From Diphasiastrum complanatum (lineage: Eukaryota; Streptophyta; Lycopodiopsida; Lycopodiales; Lycopodiaceae), in assembly GCA_029204225.1 (NCBI GenBank), contig CM055108.1:20260957-20324956 (forward strand): a stretch of DNA of 64,000 nucleotides, given 5' to 3'. Of the stretch, positions 54,688 to 64,000 are shown piece by piece. The notes under the pieces were generated by a model. The model searched no databases. It was given only the letters and a program-made list of their open reading frames with translations, and was not told where the DNA came from. Numbering within the stretch: position 1 is the first letter of the stretch; every line of letters begins with the position of its first letter. Made by a program: the position numbers and the translations under genes.

Positions 54688-57069
54688 ATTTTGAATGGAA
54701 AAATGAAGTTTTGAGGTTCCTACCTGTCACTGATGCGTAGCTCCCAAATTTGCAGCTCTCCAGCTCAAACTTGACAGTGGAACCTAACAAGATAAATCTT
54801 TGGTAAAGGCTCAGACTCGCGTCCATTAGATAATTCTTTTTTCTTGTAAGTAATAACATCTCTGTAAGCTGACAAGTATCTGTGACAGAGTAGCATCAAA
54901 TGCTGCTTCTGTAGTACATGCATTCAAACTAAAATGAGATTTCTCTCAAAACTCTCTTTATTCCATTGAGGCGACTCATGCAGTTATAGCCTATCCTTCC
55001 ATATTTCTGAATTAATTTACTGATTGAGTGTAGTTTATCACTACTGTATTCTGAAAGGGAACTGCAAGAAGAAAATCCTAGAGTTTCTATTCAGGCACTA
55101 CTGCTTAGTTTTTAGGAGAGAGAGTGGTCTGCTAGAGCAAAAAATTGGGCAGCATCATCAGCATTACTGGACTATTGCACCACTGAGTGACATCTGTTAT
55201 GATCATTTTTCAGGAAAACTTGGCACTAACCATGACTAATCTGTTTTCTGGTAGGCGAGATCACTTGTTATAGTTGCAACTACTATGTTATCATAGCTGT
55301 AAGCCAGCAGGTTCTCAACAAAGATTCACCAATCTCTGCCTCCCCAACAGCCATTAGTCTTGAGCATATCAACCAGCAATTGTTGTTTCTGTGATACACA
55401 TGCTATCAAGCAACTCATAACATCAATACAAACATCAGAGCACTCTTACATTTGCAGGTTCAAATGGGAGAATTGAGACTATGAGGTTCTTTACAAAATT
55501 AAAGTCTGAATAAGTCCTTTCGGGTAAATCTCCCAGCTTTCTGTAGGAAATGGTTGGCATAGGTGTAGTAGAACAGATTTTCTTCACACTTTTGTGCATT
55601 CCATAAGTGTGCAACCTTGAAAGAACAAAGAAACCCTATAATGTTTCAGATTCTTGTACATAAGAGCAGTTAAAGGTGTCCTCATGTGCCAAGGGAAAAG
55701 ATGGAACTTATGTACAAATATGTGATGAAGTACTATTTGAATACTCCATTCGAGCGTGACTCGTGGGGCAAATCAGTTTATGAATGCAAAGATTATGAAT
55801 GTTCAACCAATTTTGATTCAAATGCAATGAATATATCACGGAATGCCATAAAAGAATTTTAAAGTCTTGCAAACTTTTGCAAGGCGATTTTTTTGTTAAG
55901 GTTTTGCTCCTTGCAAAGTAGTCCCTTGCTTGAGACTCTTCCAAATCTCCTTAGGAGGACCATGCAAATATCTTACCATGCTTCTTGTGTAGGTTGTTCA
56001 TTTTGATCTTTTGTTCCATCTTTTGCTACCATCCCACTTTTGTCCTCTTTTTTGTAACAGCAATCACGCCTGCTATATCGACCTCTCTTAAATGTATGGG
56101 CTTATTGTTTGTTTGTTGAAATTTAAGCTAAGAAGTTATTTTCTTCATTCAATTTTGTTGTCAATTCTCATTTTTTTGACTTTTATTTCATTTCTTTCAT
56201 TCATGCTCATGTTGTGTGTAATAACAAATACTTCCTCACATTCGCTAGATGAGATAGAACCCCTCTTTACTTCTTGGTACGTTAGAATAGGCATCCCTTG
56301 CAACTTGTTCTTTCCTCTTTCAAAAGTTATATGTCATTTTTGCTCTCGTCTTGTAGGATTTTCAAATTTGGGTTGTCACTTATTTAGCATCTATTTGGCC
56401 TTCAATGTCATCACTCTAGACTTACAATCTTTTTTATTGATCTCTCATTCATCACATGAAATGGTTTTTTGCTCTCTTCTATGTTCTCATTTGTTTGGTG
56501 GATTGGAGTCAAATCCCTAACCTCATCAAGAGAAAAGGAAGTTTTAACTAACTCACTACTTCTTGTTAGACTTTTCAGAATAAGCCATAGGATTGTTCTC
56601 CCCACATCCACTTTGAAGCAATAATTATTTGGCCCCATATCTACCCATGGAATGGCTTTCATTTTTTAAAGAATTATTTTGTGATTAGCCATTGAAAATG
56701 TAACTTACAGGTCGTGAAATGGTCACGATCCTCCTTAATAATGTTCGCATGTTTGGAGATAATGAGTAGGCTTGAATTAGAGCCTAATCAAGATTAATTC
56801 AATTGGATGTTAAGAAATCATGAATCGGTCATCATGGAAGACATTAAACTAAGAACTTAACTCAAGATTAAGAAGTCCTTAAGTCACAAAGAGAAGAGAG
56901 CTAAGTTGATGACCTTTTGACTAAAGATCAAGATGCTGGAAGAATGAGACCATGGACGAAGCCTAGCTAGAATCTTGAGTCAAAATCAAGATCAAGATCT
57001 TGAATGAGGACGACGATGAGTTGTCAAGGTATCTCAAGATCAAGATTGAGAGATTGTATCTTGATCTCG
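54688..57069. other. 3' flank of the MORN gene, no other gene seen
   Basis: The first few hundred bases are probably 3' UTR; no clear polyadenylation signal was chosen. A 142-codon hydrophobic plus-strand frame at 56092-56520 has the composition of T-rich chance sequence. From 56.8 to 57.06 kb GATCAAGAT and TCAAGATTAAG words repeat loosely. Confidence 0.45.
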
Positions 57070-57240
57070 AATAGCCTATTGTAGAGGATTCTATTGTTTA
57101 AAATCATATGTGGCATCAGCATCTAGGTCATTCAAACATGAGATCTATTATGTTTATTCATCACAATAGCATGGTTAATGATTTAGAAGTTACTCTCAAA
57201 AACTTTATCACGTACATGTGAAAGTTTTATATACCAAGAG
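57070..57240 (+). pseudogene. Copia pre-integrase fragment (element J)
   Basis: The reading is D-S-I-V-stop-N-H-M-W-H-Q-H-L-G-H-S-N-M-R-S and M-V-N-D-L-E-V-T-L-K-N, the pre-integrase H-x-x-L-G-H-x-N motif. It breaks off before the cysteine pair; the integrase core resumes only at about 57935. Confidence 0.7.
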
Positions 57241-57934
57241 AAACCCTATGTGCTCATATCCAATTAATCTAACCATGAACTTGTTGATGCAAAGTTAATA
57301 TGAGATAAACTTCCAATCCACAATGCATCAAGATCTATCTTCCAAAATGAGAATGGATCCATACATGATTGATAACTTGAATTTAGGACATAATAAATCT
57401 CACTTACACAATAAGACGTACACTTCATTAATGTACTACTACTCATCTACGGACACATAGATCACAATCCTAGCTAGATAGAGAAACTAATAAATATAGT
57501 TCAATTGCTAGACACCACCTTGTTTTACCTTCGATCAATAAACATCAAGATAACAAATGATAATGGCTGAACTCTATTTGTAGCGTTAGGGGCTCATGTT
57601 TGTAACCTTCTAGATCATGCTACCACTTGGCCATAAGCTCATTTTAGCCAACTATTTACATCAATGGTCTAGATGCATCTAAATTTAGCCAATAGAATCA
57701 CATAACTTTTGAACTAAGCGAATGAATTTTATTGGTGTGTGTGAACATTTAGTATCCTAAATGGTCCTAAATATAGATCTAGGCAGACTAGAAGATGTAG
57801 AAAAACAAATGTCATATTTGCAAACCATTCTACACATAGAATTTCTATTTTGATCAAGATATACATAACATAACATGATAGAATCAAAAGCTATTCAGCA
57901 CATGAAGATTTCTACTGATGAATTTTCTTGAAGG
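57241..57934. other. Insertion or foreign segment inside copia J
   Basis: About 690 non-coding bases separate two parts of one integrase. They start near AAACCCTATGTG and end near GAATTTTCTTGAAG. Words such as CTACACATAGAATTTCT resemble LTR sequence at 43.2 and 61.9 kb (TTCTACACATAGAATTGC), so an LTR piece is likely, but no ends or target duplication were found. Confidence 0.4.
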
Positions 57935-58594
57935 GAAATGGTGTACTTTATCAAGAAAAAGTCAGAGGCCTTCAACCTCTTTAAAGCCTTTGAGGAGCAT
58001 GTAGAGAAAGAAACTGGTAAAAGGATCAAAGCCTTGAGGTCCGACAACGGTGGAGAGTATATCTCTACTAAATTCAAGGAGTACTACCAAAGCCAAGGCA
58101 TCAAATATTAGTTCATTACTCCCTATTCACCTCAGTCCAACGGCTTAGCCGAGAGGAAGAATCACACACTGGTCGAGTCAGCCAAATGCATGATGGCTCA
58201 TTCGTCATTAACAAAGTTTCTGGGCTGAAGTTGTCTCCACTGCAGCTTACATCCAAAAAAGATGTACTCGACTAAGGCCCTCTCAAGCAAAACATCCCAT
58301 GAGGTTTGGACATGATCTAAGCCTTCAATGAAGAACTTACGAGTGTTCGGATGCATTGCCTACGCACAGATCCTGAAGGAGACAAGGAAGAAATTGGACT
58401 TCCAAAGTCTAAAGACCACCCTGATTGGTTACACTTTCTCTGACAATACTTACAAGTTATACGACCCCGATACCTTGTATATTTTATTCAGCAAGGATAT
58501 TGTCTTTATTGAGGACCGCTTCATTGAATTCAAAGGCAAGAGCAAAGTTCTATGCGAACCTTCGACAACCCCTACCTATGACACGACAATTTGA
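57935..58594 (+). pseudogene. Copia integrase core (element J)
   Basis: The reading is M-V-Y-F-I-K-K-K-S-E-A-F, R-S-D-N-G-G-E-Y-I-S (second Asp), a TAG in K-Y-stop-F-I-T, and S-N-G-L-A-E-R-K-N-H-T (Glu). A frame break at about 58215 loses the F-W-A-E region. The 88-codon frame 58328-58594 then has R-V-F-G-C-I-A-Y-A-Q, G-Y-T-F-S-D-N-T-Y and F-S-K-D-I-V-F. The first Asp region is missing because of the 57.2-57.9 kb interruption. Confidence 0.88.
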
Positions 58595-59655
58595 GGCTTT
58601 GGTTCAAGCGTGCCGACAGTCGATTCGACAATGAATCAGATGAAGACTTTGTTACTCAGCGACAACACAACCAAGGATTGGATCATCAAACCGATGTCAC
58701 CTCCAAAAAGATTGAACCAAGTGTGCACACAACCCACAAGGTATATTCCACGATGTACTTCAGACGACGCAACAACTCCACGCTCCTTTCTTGTACTTAC
58801 GTCTGCATTAATGTAAATTGTATATAGATGATGATCATTGTAAGATATCAGTGTGATAGCATTCAGAGACATGCATTGTAGATTCTTTCGAGCATCGATT
58901 CTTCTTTTCAGAGTGATTGTCAGTAATAAGCTCATAGCTTTTACAAAGCGAAGTTAGCTTCTTGAGAAGGCTGTTTGTTCGCTATTGTCTTGTGAACATA
59001 TCATCAATTTGACTTGTATTTTTATACATTAATCTGAATCAACTATTGTCATGTTATTGCATTTAGTCAGTATTGTATGCTTTTGCTATTTTGTTTTCTA
59101 TCTGACTCTCTTACTATTTTGTCTAACTGCCTACTCTTATGCTTCCGCAATGCGCAATTAAATTATATTTGTGTTCGCCTGCATAATCCATTATGATCCA
59201 CGCAGTGCACGCACTGAGGATTTGATTCCTTCACCCATGCTATGACATGATCCAGGCCTTTTGTGGTACTAGAAAATGAAAAGCTAATTTCAATACGTTA
59301 CCAGACAGAAAGAAAGGAAAGTGGACATAATACCATAGAAGAAAGATGTGCTAGAGATTGTCATGACACCTATCAAGAGACATGGAGAAGATTATTAGTA
59401 GCATAGAGTGGAAACAACCAATGTCACTTCCAAAGTTGTCTCGCATTGAGGTCCTCACAAGCAACATGTTTGTTCGTGTTAAAATCCATTGAAATTTTTG
59501 TATTCAGTCAGTGTCTTCTTGCAGTTAGCGATAGAATGCAGTTAATATCACATGGCATGCCATGTGCTACATAATTGGTGAACCATGGATAGAATGAAAC
59601 TCTCTCTCTTTGCTATGGCCCTTTTTGCCAAGGGTTTTGGCCAACAACTAATACA

Positions 59656-59659
<4 letters not shown>
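58595..59659. other. No gene; copia linker, then leader or LTR-like sequence
   Basis: The first 200 bases still read as degraded copia linker (acidic and Thr/Pro-rich words in two frames). The rest has no protein signal. TCTGACTCTCTTACTATT near 59102 parallels TCTGACTCTCTTATTGCTT near 41660, suggesting a shared LTR or leader. Confidence 0.4.

Positions 59660-59748
<89 letters not shown>
59660..59748. repeat. (TG)n microsatellite, about 44 units
   Basis: 89 bases of uninterrupted TG. The sequence immediately after it (to about 59865) recurs after a shorter TG run at 61420. Confidence 0.98.
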
Positions 59749-59749
<1 letters not shown>

Positions 59750-59865
59750 TTTGAACCTAACAAATCTAAACAAAACTGCACATTATCACCACAATACCAA
59801 ACATACGAATATTAAAGTGAATCAAATTTGTATAGAGTCATCACAGTCAAACATATCATATTGAC
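59749..59865. repeat. Direct repeat, copy 1
   Basis: GAACCTAACAAATCTAAACAAAACTG and following bases recur at about 61430-61545 with small differences. Both copies follow a TG run. Confidence 0.88.
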
Positions 59866-60335
59866 CAAACCTAACAACCAGCAGAAGCTTCGAGTTGAGG
59901 AGAATATGCTCACCTGCATCCATCCACAACAACAACCATGTTAGAATAGGGACATTATTGTGGGAACTACATGTGTCTACACATATTCTCAGTTGTTATC
60001 CATGTCGCAACAAGTAGTCATTGCCAAGTTAGGTGACTCTAATTTTGTCCATATCATGAGTAAAAAGTCGAACATTGTTTTAGCTTTACTCAAAGTTACA
60101 AAATTATAAGGTTAACAATGTATAATCAGTGCTTGAAAGTCAACAATTCCAAAAGTACGACTAAAGTAGACAATTACATCTAGACTAGTTTTATAGTAGA
60201 GTTCAAAACTATCTGCCATTACCCTTTTCAAAATGCTTATTGGAACACCATCCCTTTTTTTCTATTAGAAAAATGTTTATTGCACTGTCAATTTCAAATG
60301 GTCAGAGCATTACCGTCCACAAGTAAGTATATGTA

Positions 60336-60700
60336 GACTTTAACAGACAACTCCAATCCAAGTCATATAACTAAACCCATCATACCATTTATATAAAAAA
60401 TAGTCGAAGTGTAACCAAAGGTTTAAACAAAAAGTAGTACACTTTAAAGGAGACCTTGTTAATGAAAGTTAAGCATCAAAAGTAGTAAATTCATGATCAT
60501 TTCATGGCACTTCAACTCTTCATACCCGTTAGTAGCAACAACCATATTGAGAGGATTAGAAGACTGTTCACACAAAATTTTTCATTGTTAACATTGAGAG
60601 TGTTGTACGAAGTCTGATCAAAAGAACGCAAGACAATTCATTCATTGTGATCATAGTGACCAAAACAAGCAAGTAAATCATGAGAGCATTTCTTAATTAG

Positions 60701-60701
<1 letters not shown>
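60336..60701. repeat. Dispersed repeat, inverted copy of 33159-33524
   Basis: Reverse complement of the repeat next to copia F, again with the microsatellite at the TTAATTAGATG end. No copia coding sequence is attached here, so this is a solo copy. Confidence 0.85.

Positions 60702-60748
<47 letters not shown>
60702..60748. repeat. (TG)n microsatellite
   Basis: About 23 TG units, at the same position relative to the repeat as the (CA)n at 33111-33158. Confidence 0.97.
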
Positions 60749-60751
<3 letters not shown>

Positions 60752-60984
60752 CCTGCCAATTAACCCACAGAACAAGATAGCCAAACTAGGTGATGCAACA
60801 AGTATACCTAGTGTGGTTATACTTGCTGCACACATGAAACCACATAGGATGCTGAAATAAGAACCAAGTGAAGACAATCATCCCAGGGAATAAGTTTCAA
60901 ATATAAGTCTCCCTATGGAAGATTTTTTCGATGACAAGTATTCCCATTCAGGATTGTCAACAGATACTTACATTTTCTCAAGAC

Positions 60985-61160
60985 CATAATGTCAAGTATA
61001 TCTTGAGATTTCTTAACAGCATCCTAGAATTGAGATAAACAATAAAAAATGAAAATAGTTTATCCAAGCCTACTTTCGAACTAGTCCGCAATGCATGCCA
61101 AATTTTACACCAGTCTAGGAAGCAACATAATTGCATGAGAAGGAAAAGTCTTATAATCAT
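60985..61160. repeat. Direct repeat pair with 61550-61709
   Basis: GCATCCTAGAATTGAGATAAAC, CGAACTAGTCC and ACACCAGTCTAGGAAG recur in order as GCATTCTAGAACCGAGATAAAC, CGAACTAGTTC and CCCCAGTCTAGCAG at 61580-61690. Together with the 59749 and 61430 repeats, this suggests a duplicated block of a few hundred bases. Confidence 0.8.
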
Positions 61161-61709
61161 AATGTAAGCAAGTTGTATGGTTATAAAACCAAGTAATTGA
61201 AACTTGTCAATGAGCTTAATTTGTCCAATACCGGTTATAATGCCTCATGTAGTAAGGGACAAGACAATAAAAGATAAAGTGCATACTAGTGTAGGATAGT
61301 AATGTCATGTGTAAATTTGACACATTGACAAACCAATATTGATGGTGAAATGTTACTAGGTAAATCTAGCCAAGTATGGGTGGATGTTCAAGAGAAATCC
61401 TCTCCAACACAAGAGTGGTGTGTGTGTTTGTACCTAACAAATCTAAACAAAACTGAACATAATCGCCACAATACAACACATACGAATCTTAAAGTCAATC
61501 AAATTCATACAGTGTCATGTCATCATAGTCAAAAGACAACCATATTTTCTCAAAGATGATGCCATCAAGATTTTTCAATAGCATTCTAGAACCGAGATAA
61601 ACACTCAAGATATAATAATAGTTTTTCCTAGCCAAATTCCGAACTAGTTCATAATACTAGCCAAACTTTACCCCAGTCTAGCAGTGACATAACTGCCTGA
61701 GAAGCATTT

Positions 61710-62360
61710 TGTGAAAGATTTCAGATCCTTAAGATCCAATCTACTTGAATGATCTTTGGTTAGAAAGAGAAATACACTACCAATTTCACCAATGTAGAAA
61801 AATCAGCATCTACACACAATTTGAGATGCAAACACTAATAGAACTTGATAAAACTTGAATGAAATGATTATGTACTGTTGTTGTCCGTACAAAACCAGCA
61901 AGCTACTGTATTTCACACGTGTGGATCCAAAAATAGCAAATATAGATCATTCTACACATAGAATTGCAAGCAATCACCAAGATAGTGCACCAATGGATAG
62001 TAGAACCCAAGAGAACCATGTATAAGCATGAAATGAGATAGAGAAGAGAGAAGGTGACTCTCTCCACGAGTTACATCCTTTTATAGCAGGTCCAAACCCT
62101 ATTTGGCCACTTGGCTTTCCCACCAAAATGCTAACCCTACCAATTTTGGGTCTAGATTCAATGTACCCAACTTATTCAAATTGAATCTACTCAAACTCGC
62201 ATTCTATCTTTTCCACACTTTCAAAAAGTGTTTATTTAAATGAAATTTAGACTAATGAACTTTGAAAAGTCAACCTCTAAGTCTAAAACAAGTTTTGGCC
62301 TCAATATGCCAAATATGGAAATATTGCAAAAATGTGATGAAACTAGTTGAATCTTTCACA
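61710..62360 (-). repeat. 3' LTR of the truncated copia K
   Basis: A 651-base LTR with perfect 11-base inverted ends, TGTGAAAGATT and AATCTTTCACA. It contains CACACGTGTG at 61914-61923. The second copy at 42998-43633 has CACGCATGTG at the matching place (43193-43202). Confidence 0.93.
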
Positions 62361-62604
62361 CTCCCTCTTCAACTAGTTTTAGCATAGACTTTGATAATAC
62401 TCCAAGTGAAGTCCTATGCTTCATGAACAAGTCTTTTCCCAATGCTTTGGTGAAGATATCAGCTACACATTCCCTTGAAGACACATGCTGAACCTCCACC
62501 TCCTTTGCAATGACTCGCTCCCTCACAAAATGATATTGTATCTCAATATGCTTGCTCCTTGCATAGTTTTTGACAATAGAACTTTGATCCATCATAAGAA
62601 TGAT
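62356..62604 (-). pseudogene. Copia RNase H C-terminus (element K)
   Basis: Minus-strand reading D-Q-S-S-I-V-K-N-Y-A-R-S-K-H-I-E-I-Q-Y-H and S-S-R-E-C-V-A-D-I-F-T-K-A-L. The family motif D-N-Q-S-S-I-x-x-x-K-N has been shortened by a small deletion. This frame extends upstream, still open, to 63024 through sequence that is not copia. Confidence 0.88.
62361..62375 (-). other. Polypurine tract of copia K
   Basis: The minus strand reads AGTTGAAGAGGGAG directly before the LTR. The RNase H reading frame runs through it and stops just inside the LTR (62356-62358), a usual copia arrangement. Confidence 0.8.
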
Positions 62605-62711
62605 ATTCTTCCTAAGAATAGACCTTTTTTCAATGATCATGTAATGCTCAAAATAGAAACAACCATAATTGATATAGAGAATAGTGTCCACTTGGGATGC
62701 TTCACTATTTC

Positions 62712-63980
62712 TTACATCAATTTTACATGTAAAAATGTGACTAGAACATGAAGAATCAAATAGAATGTAAATGAAATGATTCCACCATGCTTCCAACTCT
62801 GAACTCTCTGGAAAAATACAACAAACAAACAATAAATGTGAGTGATCAACTTTTGCTTGCATGTCTTCTCCTCCTTTGTCCTTTGTTGCCTTGTATCCAC
62901 CATGATACTCCATGAATGAGCCTCCATCTTCATCTTGCCACAAGAAACCATCAAACCTTGGAAATCCCTGGGAGGTGAGTACATAAATGATGCAAATCCA
63001 ACACCACATAACTCCATAAACCAAGTAGTTTTCACTAGTCCATCTTCAAGATCTACTTGACACAAGAAAATGACCATGAATTCACCAAAAATTGACAATC
63101 TCCAAGTATTGGCACCAAGTAGCTCAACACTTGAGAACTTAGCCATGGATGAGTGACATAATGAAACTCCAATAGCTTCATTTCCATCAGCAAAATCAGC
63201 CGAGAATGCTAGTACAAATCCAACATCAAAACAATGCTCACCAATGTAGCTAGTTTTACCATATCTTGACAATTTGCACACATCCACATGAAATTGCTCA
63301 AACATGAGATAGAAAAAGTAAAGTAAACTTGAGCAACACTTCCTTGCTGCTCCTTTGACCTTACTTGAGTCTTCAATATGCTTCAAAAATAGATCCATAA
63401 CACCTTTGCCAATTACCTCTCCTTTGATGCTCTTGACTAGCTCCAAATTGCCACCTTCCCTTTTGACTAGTTGAAGCGCTTTGAGATCAACCTCTTGATC
63501 TTCAACTTGATCATCAAAGTCATTGAACAAACTTTGTTTTTCAGATCCATTACTTGATTTTACAGCAAGATAACATCCATCCACTTTCACAGCTCCATGT
63601 ACACAAGAAGATCCTCCAAAAGATGTTCCACTCTTCATAAGAGATCGATACTCAAGATCCATTGCTTGGATCCACTCCTCTTCTTTCCTTGCTTGATCTA
63701 CACTTGTAGGATCATCCAAAGAGGTTAGGAAAGCAACATAATTTCCAAAAACTACTTGCTTACCCTTTTGATCATATGTGAGCCTTGAAGGTACTTGTCT
63801 TTCTCTTGATGTTCTCCTTGGCTTTTGACTTGATGAAGGTCCATCATCACCACCATCCAAAGTAGGATCCTTCTCATCAACATCAAGAATGTTAGATCCA
63901 TCTACTTTACTATCAATCATGCTTGAAGACACCTTTGGAATGTTTTCCTCATAAAAAATGGCATCTCTACCAACAATCAC
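62712..63980 (-). CDS. Hybrid copia reading frame with about 300 residues of unrelated sequence
   Basis: A 422-codon open frame. Residues 1 to about 117 are copia: integrase tail (M-I-V-G-R-D-A-I-F-Y, position of V-S-R-D-V-x-F), linker (R-R-T-S-R-E-R-Q-V-P-S-R-L-T-Y) and RT start (W-I-Q-A-M-D-L-E-Y-R-S-L-M-K). From about residue 118 (G-T-S-F-G-G-S-S-C-V) to the end it is not copia and matches no family I recognise. It is rich in Lys/Glu/Val early, then has Cys and hydrophobic runs (C-C-S-S-L-L-Y-F-F-Y-L-M-F). A second frame (63024-62356) overlaps it and runs into the RNase H tail. So about 1 kb of foreign sequence replaces roughly 1.9 kb of RT and RNase H while both flanks stay open. Captured host sequence, or a non-autonomous element's filler DNA, are both possible. 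The element continues beyond the window. Confidence 0.6.
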   Translation of the reverse strand: MIVGRDAIFYEENIPKVSSSMIDSKVDGSNILDVDEKDPTLDGGDDGPSSSQKPRRTSRERQVPSRLTYDQKGKQVVFGNYVAFLTSLDDPTSVDQARKEEEWIQAMDLEYRSLMKSGTSFGGSSCVHGAVKVDGCYLAVKSSNGSEKQSLFNDFDDQVEDQEVDLKALQLVKREGGNLELVKSIKGEVIGKGVMDLFLKHIEDSSKVKGAARKCCSSLLYFFYLMFEQFHVDVCKLSRYGKTSYIGEHCFDVGFVLAFSADFADGNEAIGVSLCHSSMAKFSSVELLGANTWRLSIFGEFMVIFLCQVDLEDGLVKTTWFMELCGVGFASFMYSPPRDFQGLMVSCGKMKMEAHSWSIMVDTRQQRTKEEKTCKQKLITHIYCLFVVFFQRVQSWKHGGIISFTFYLILHVLVTFLHVKLM

Positions 63981-64000
63981 TTTGTTAGTAGAGGGAATGT

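Noticed and set aside
56092-56520. 142-codon hydrophobic frame
   Set aside because: T-rich DNA gives Leu/Phe/Ile-rich chance translation; there are no homologous features and no gene context.
59548-59864. Cys/Val and Thr/His repeat frames across the TG microsatellite
   Set aside because: Dinucleotide repeat translation, not a protein.
60638-60877. 79-codon minus-strand frame with hydrophobic start
   Set aside because: It includes the microsatellite and lies inside a dispersed repeat; no support as a gene.

Overview
The window looks like nuclear DNA of a land plant with a large, retrotransposon-rich genome. The evidence is one intact plant-type gene with GT-AG introns (a MORN-repeat membrane protein at 52.8-54.7 kb), LTR retrotransposons primed by tRNA-iMet and by tRNA-Asp, long dinucleotide microsatellites, and nested, decayed copia and gypsy copies filling most of the rest. 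I cannot fix the species; a fern, gymnosperm or other large-genome plant would fit. No bacterial or organellar genes, CRISPR arrays or complete RNA genes were seen.

Layout. 0-4.7 kb: internally deleted Ty3/gypsy element with LTR end, tRNA-Asp primer site, gag, protease, N-terminal RT and the C-terminal tail of integrase. 4.7-7.5 kb: the element's 3' region, then an eroded accessory reading frame of unknown function. 7.5-14.2 kb: a block unlike the rest, with four eroded, apparently spliced coding units on both strands. They include a 4-exon minus-strand gene (11.49-14.19 kb) with transposase-like motifs, a convergent plus-strand neighbour, and a minus-strand gene whose last exon has been duplicated in tandem. 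14.5-21.9 kb: three copia fragments. 24.3-30.6 kb: a copia element split in its RT domain by a second, minus-strand copia of 4,391 bp with a CAACC target duplication. 33.1-36.7 kb: a minus-strand copia. 37-43.6 kb: small copia and LTR fragments, a (CT)64 microsatellite and short tandem repeats. 43.7-47.06 kb: the most complete copia polyprotein remnant. 47.0-50.1 kb: LTR ends and gypsy integrase pieces. 50.6-54.7 kb: a G-box palindrome, a near-perfect foldback hairpin, tandem repeats and the MORN gene. 57.1-58.6 kb: copia integrase. 59.6-61.7 kb: microsatellite-bounded dispersed repeats. 61.7-64.0 kb: 3' end of a minus-strand copia in which most of RT and RNase H is replaced by about 1 kb of unrelated open sequence.

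How it works together. Only the MORN gene looks functional. The retroelements are dead copies with stops, frameshifts and large deletions, although a few long reading frames survive. The best candidates for something undescribed are the spliced gene block at 7.5-14.2 kb, the hybrid copia frame at 62.7-63.98 kb, the hairpin at 50.7 kb, and the G-box palindrome sets in LTRs. All family assignments come from reading motifs by eye; no database search was run.
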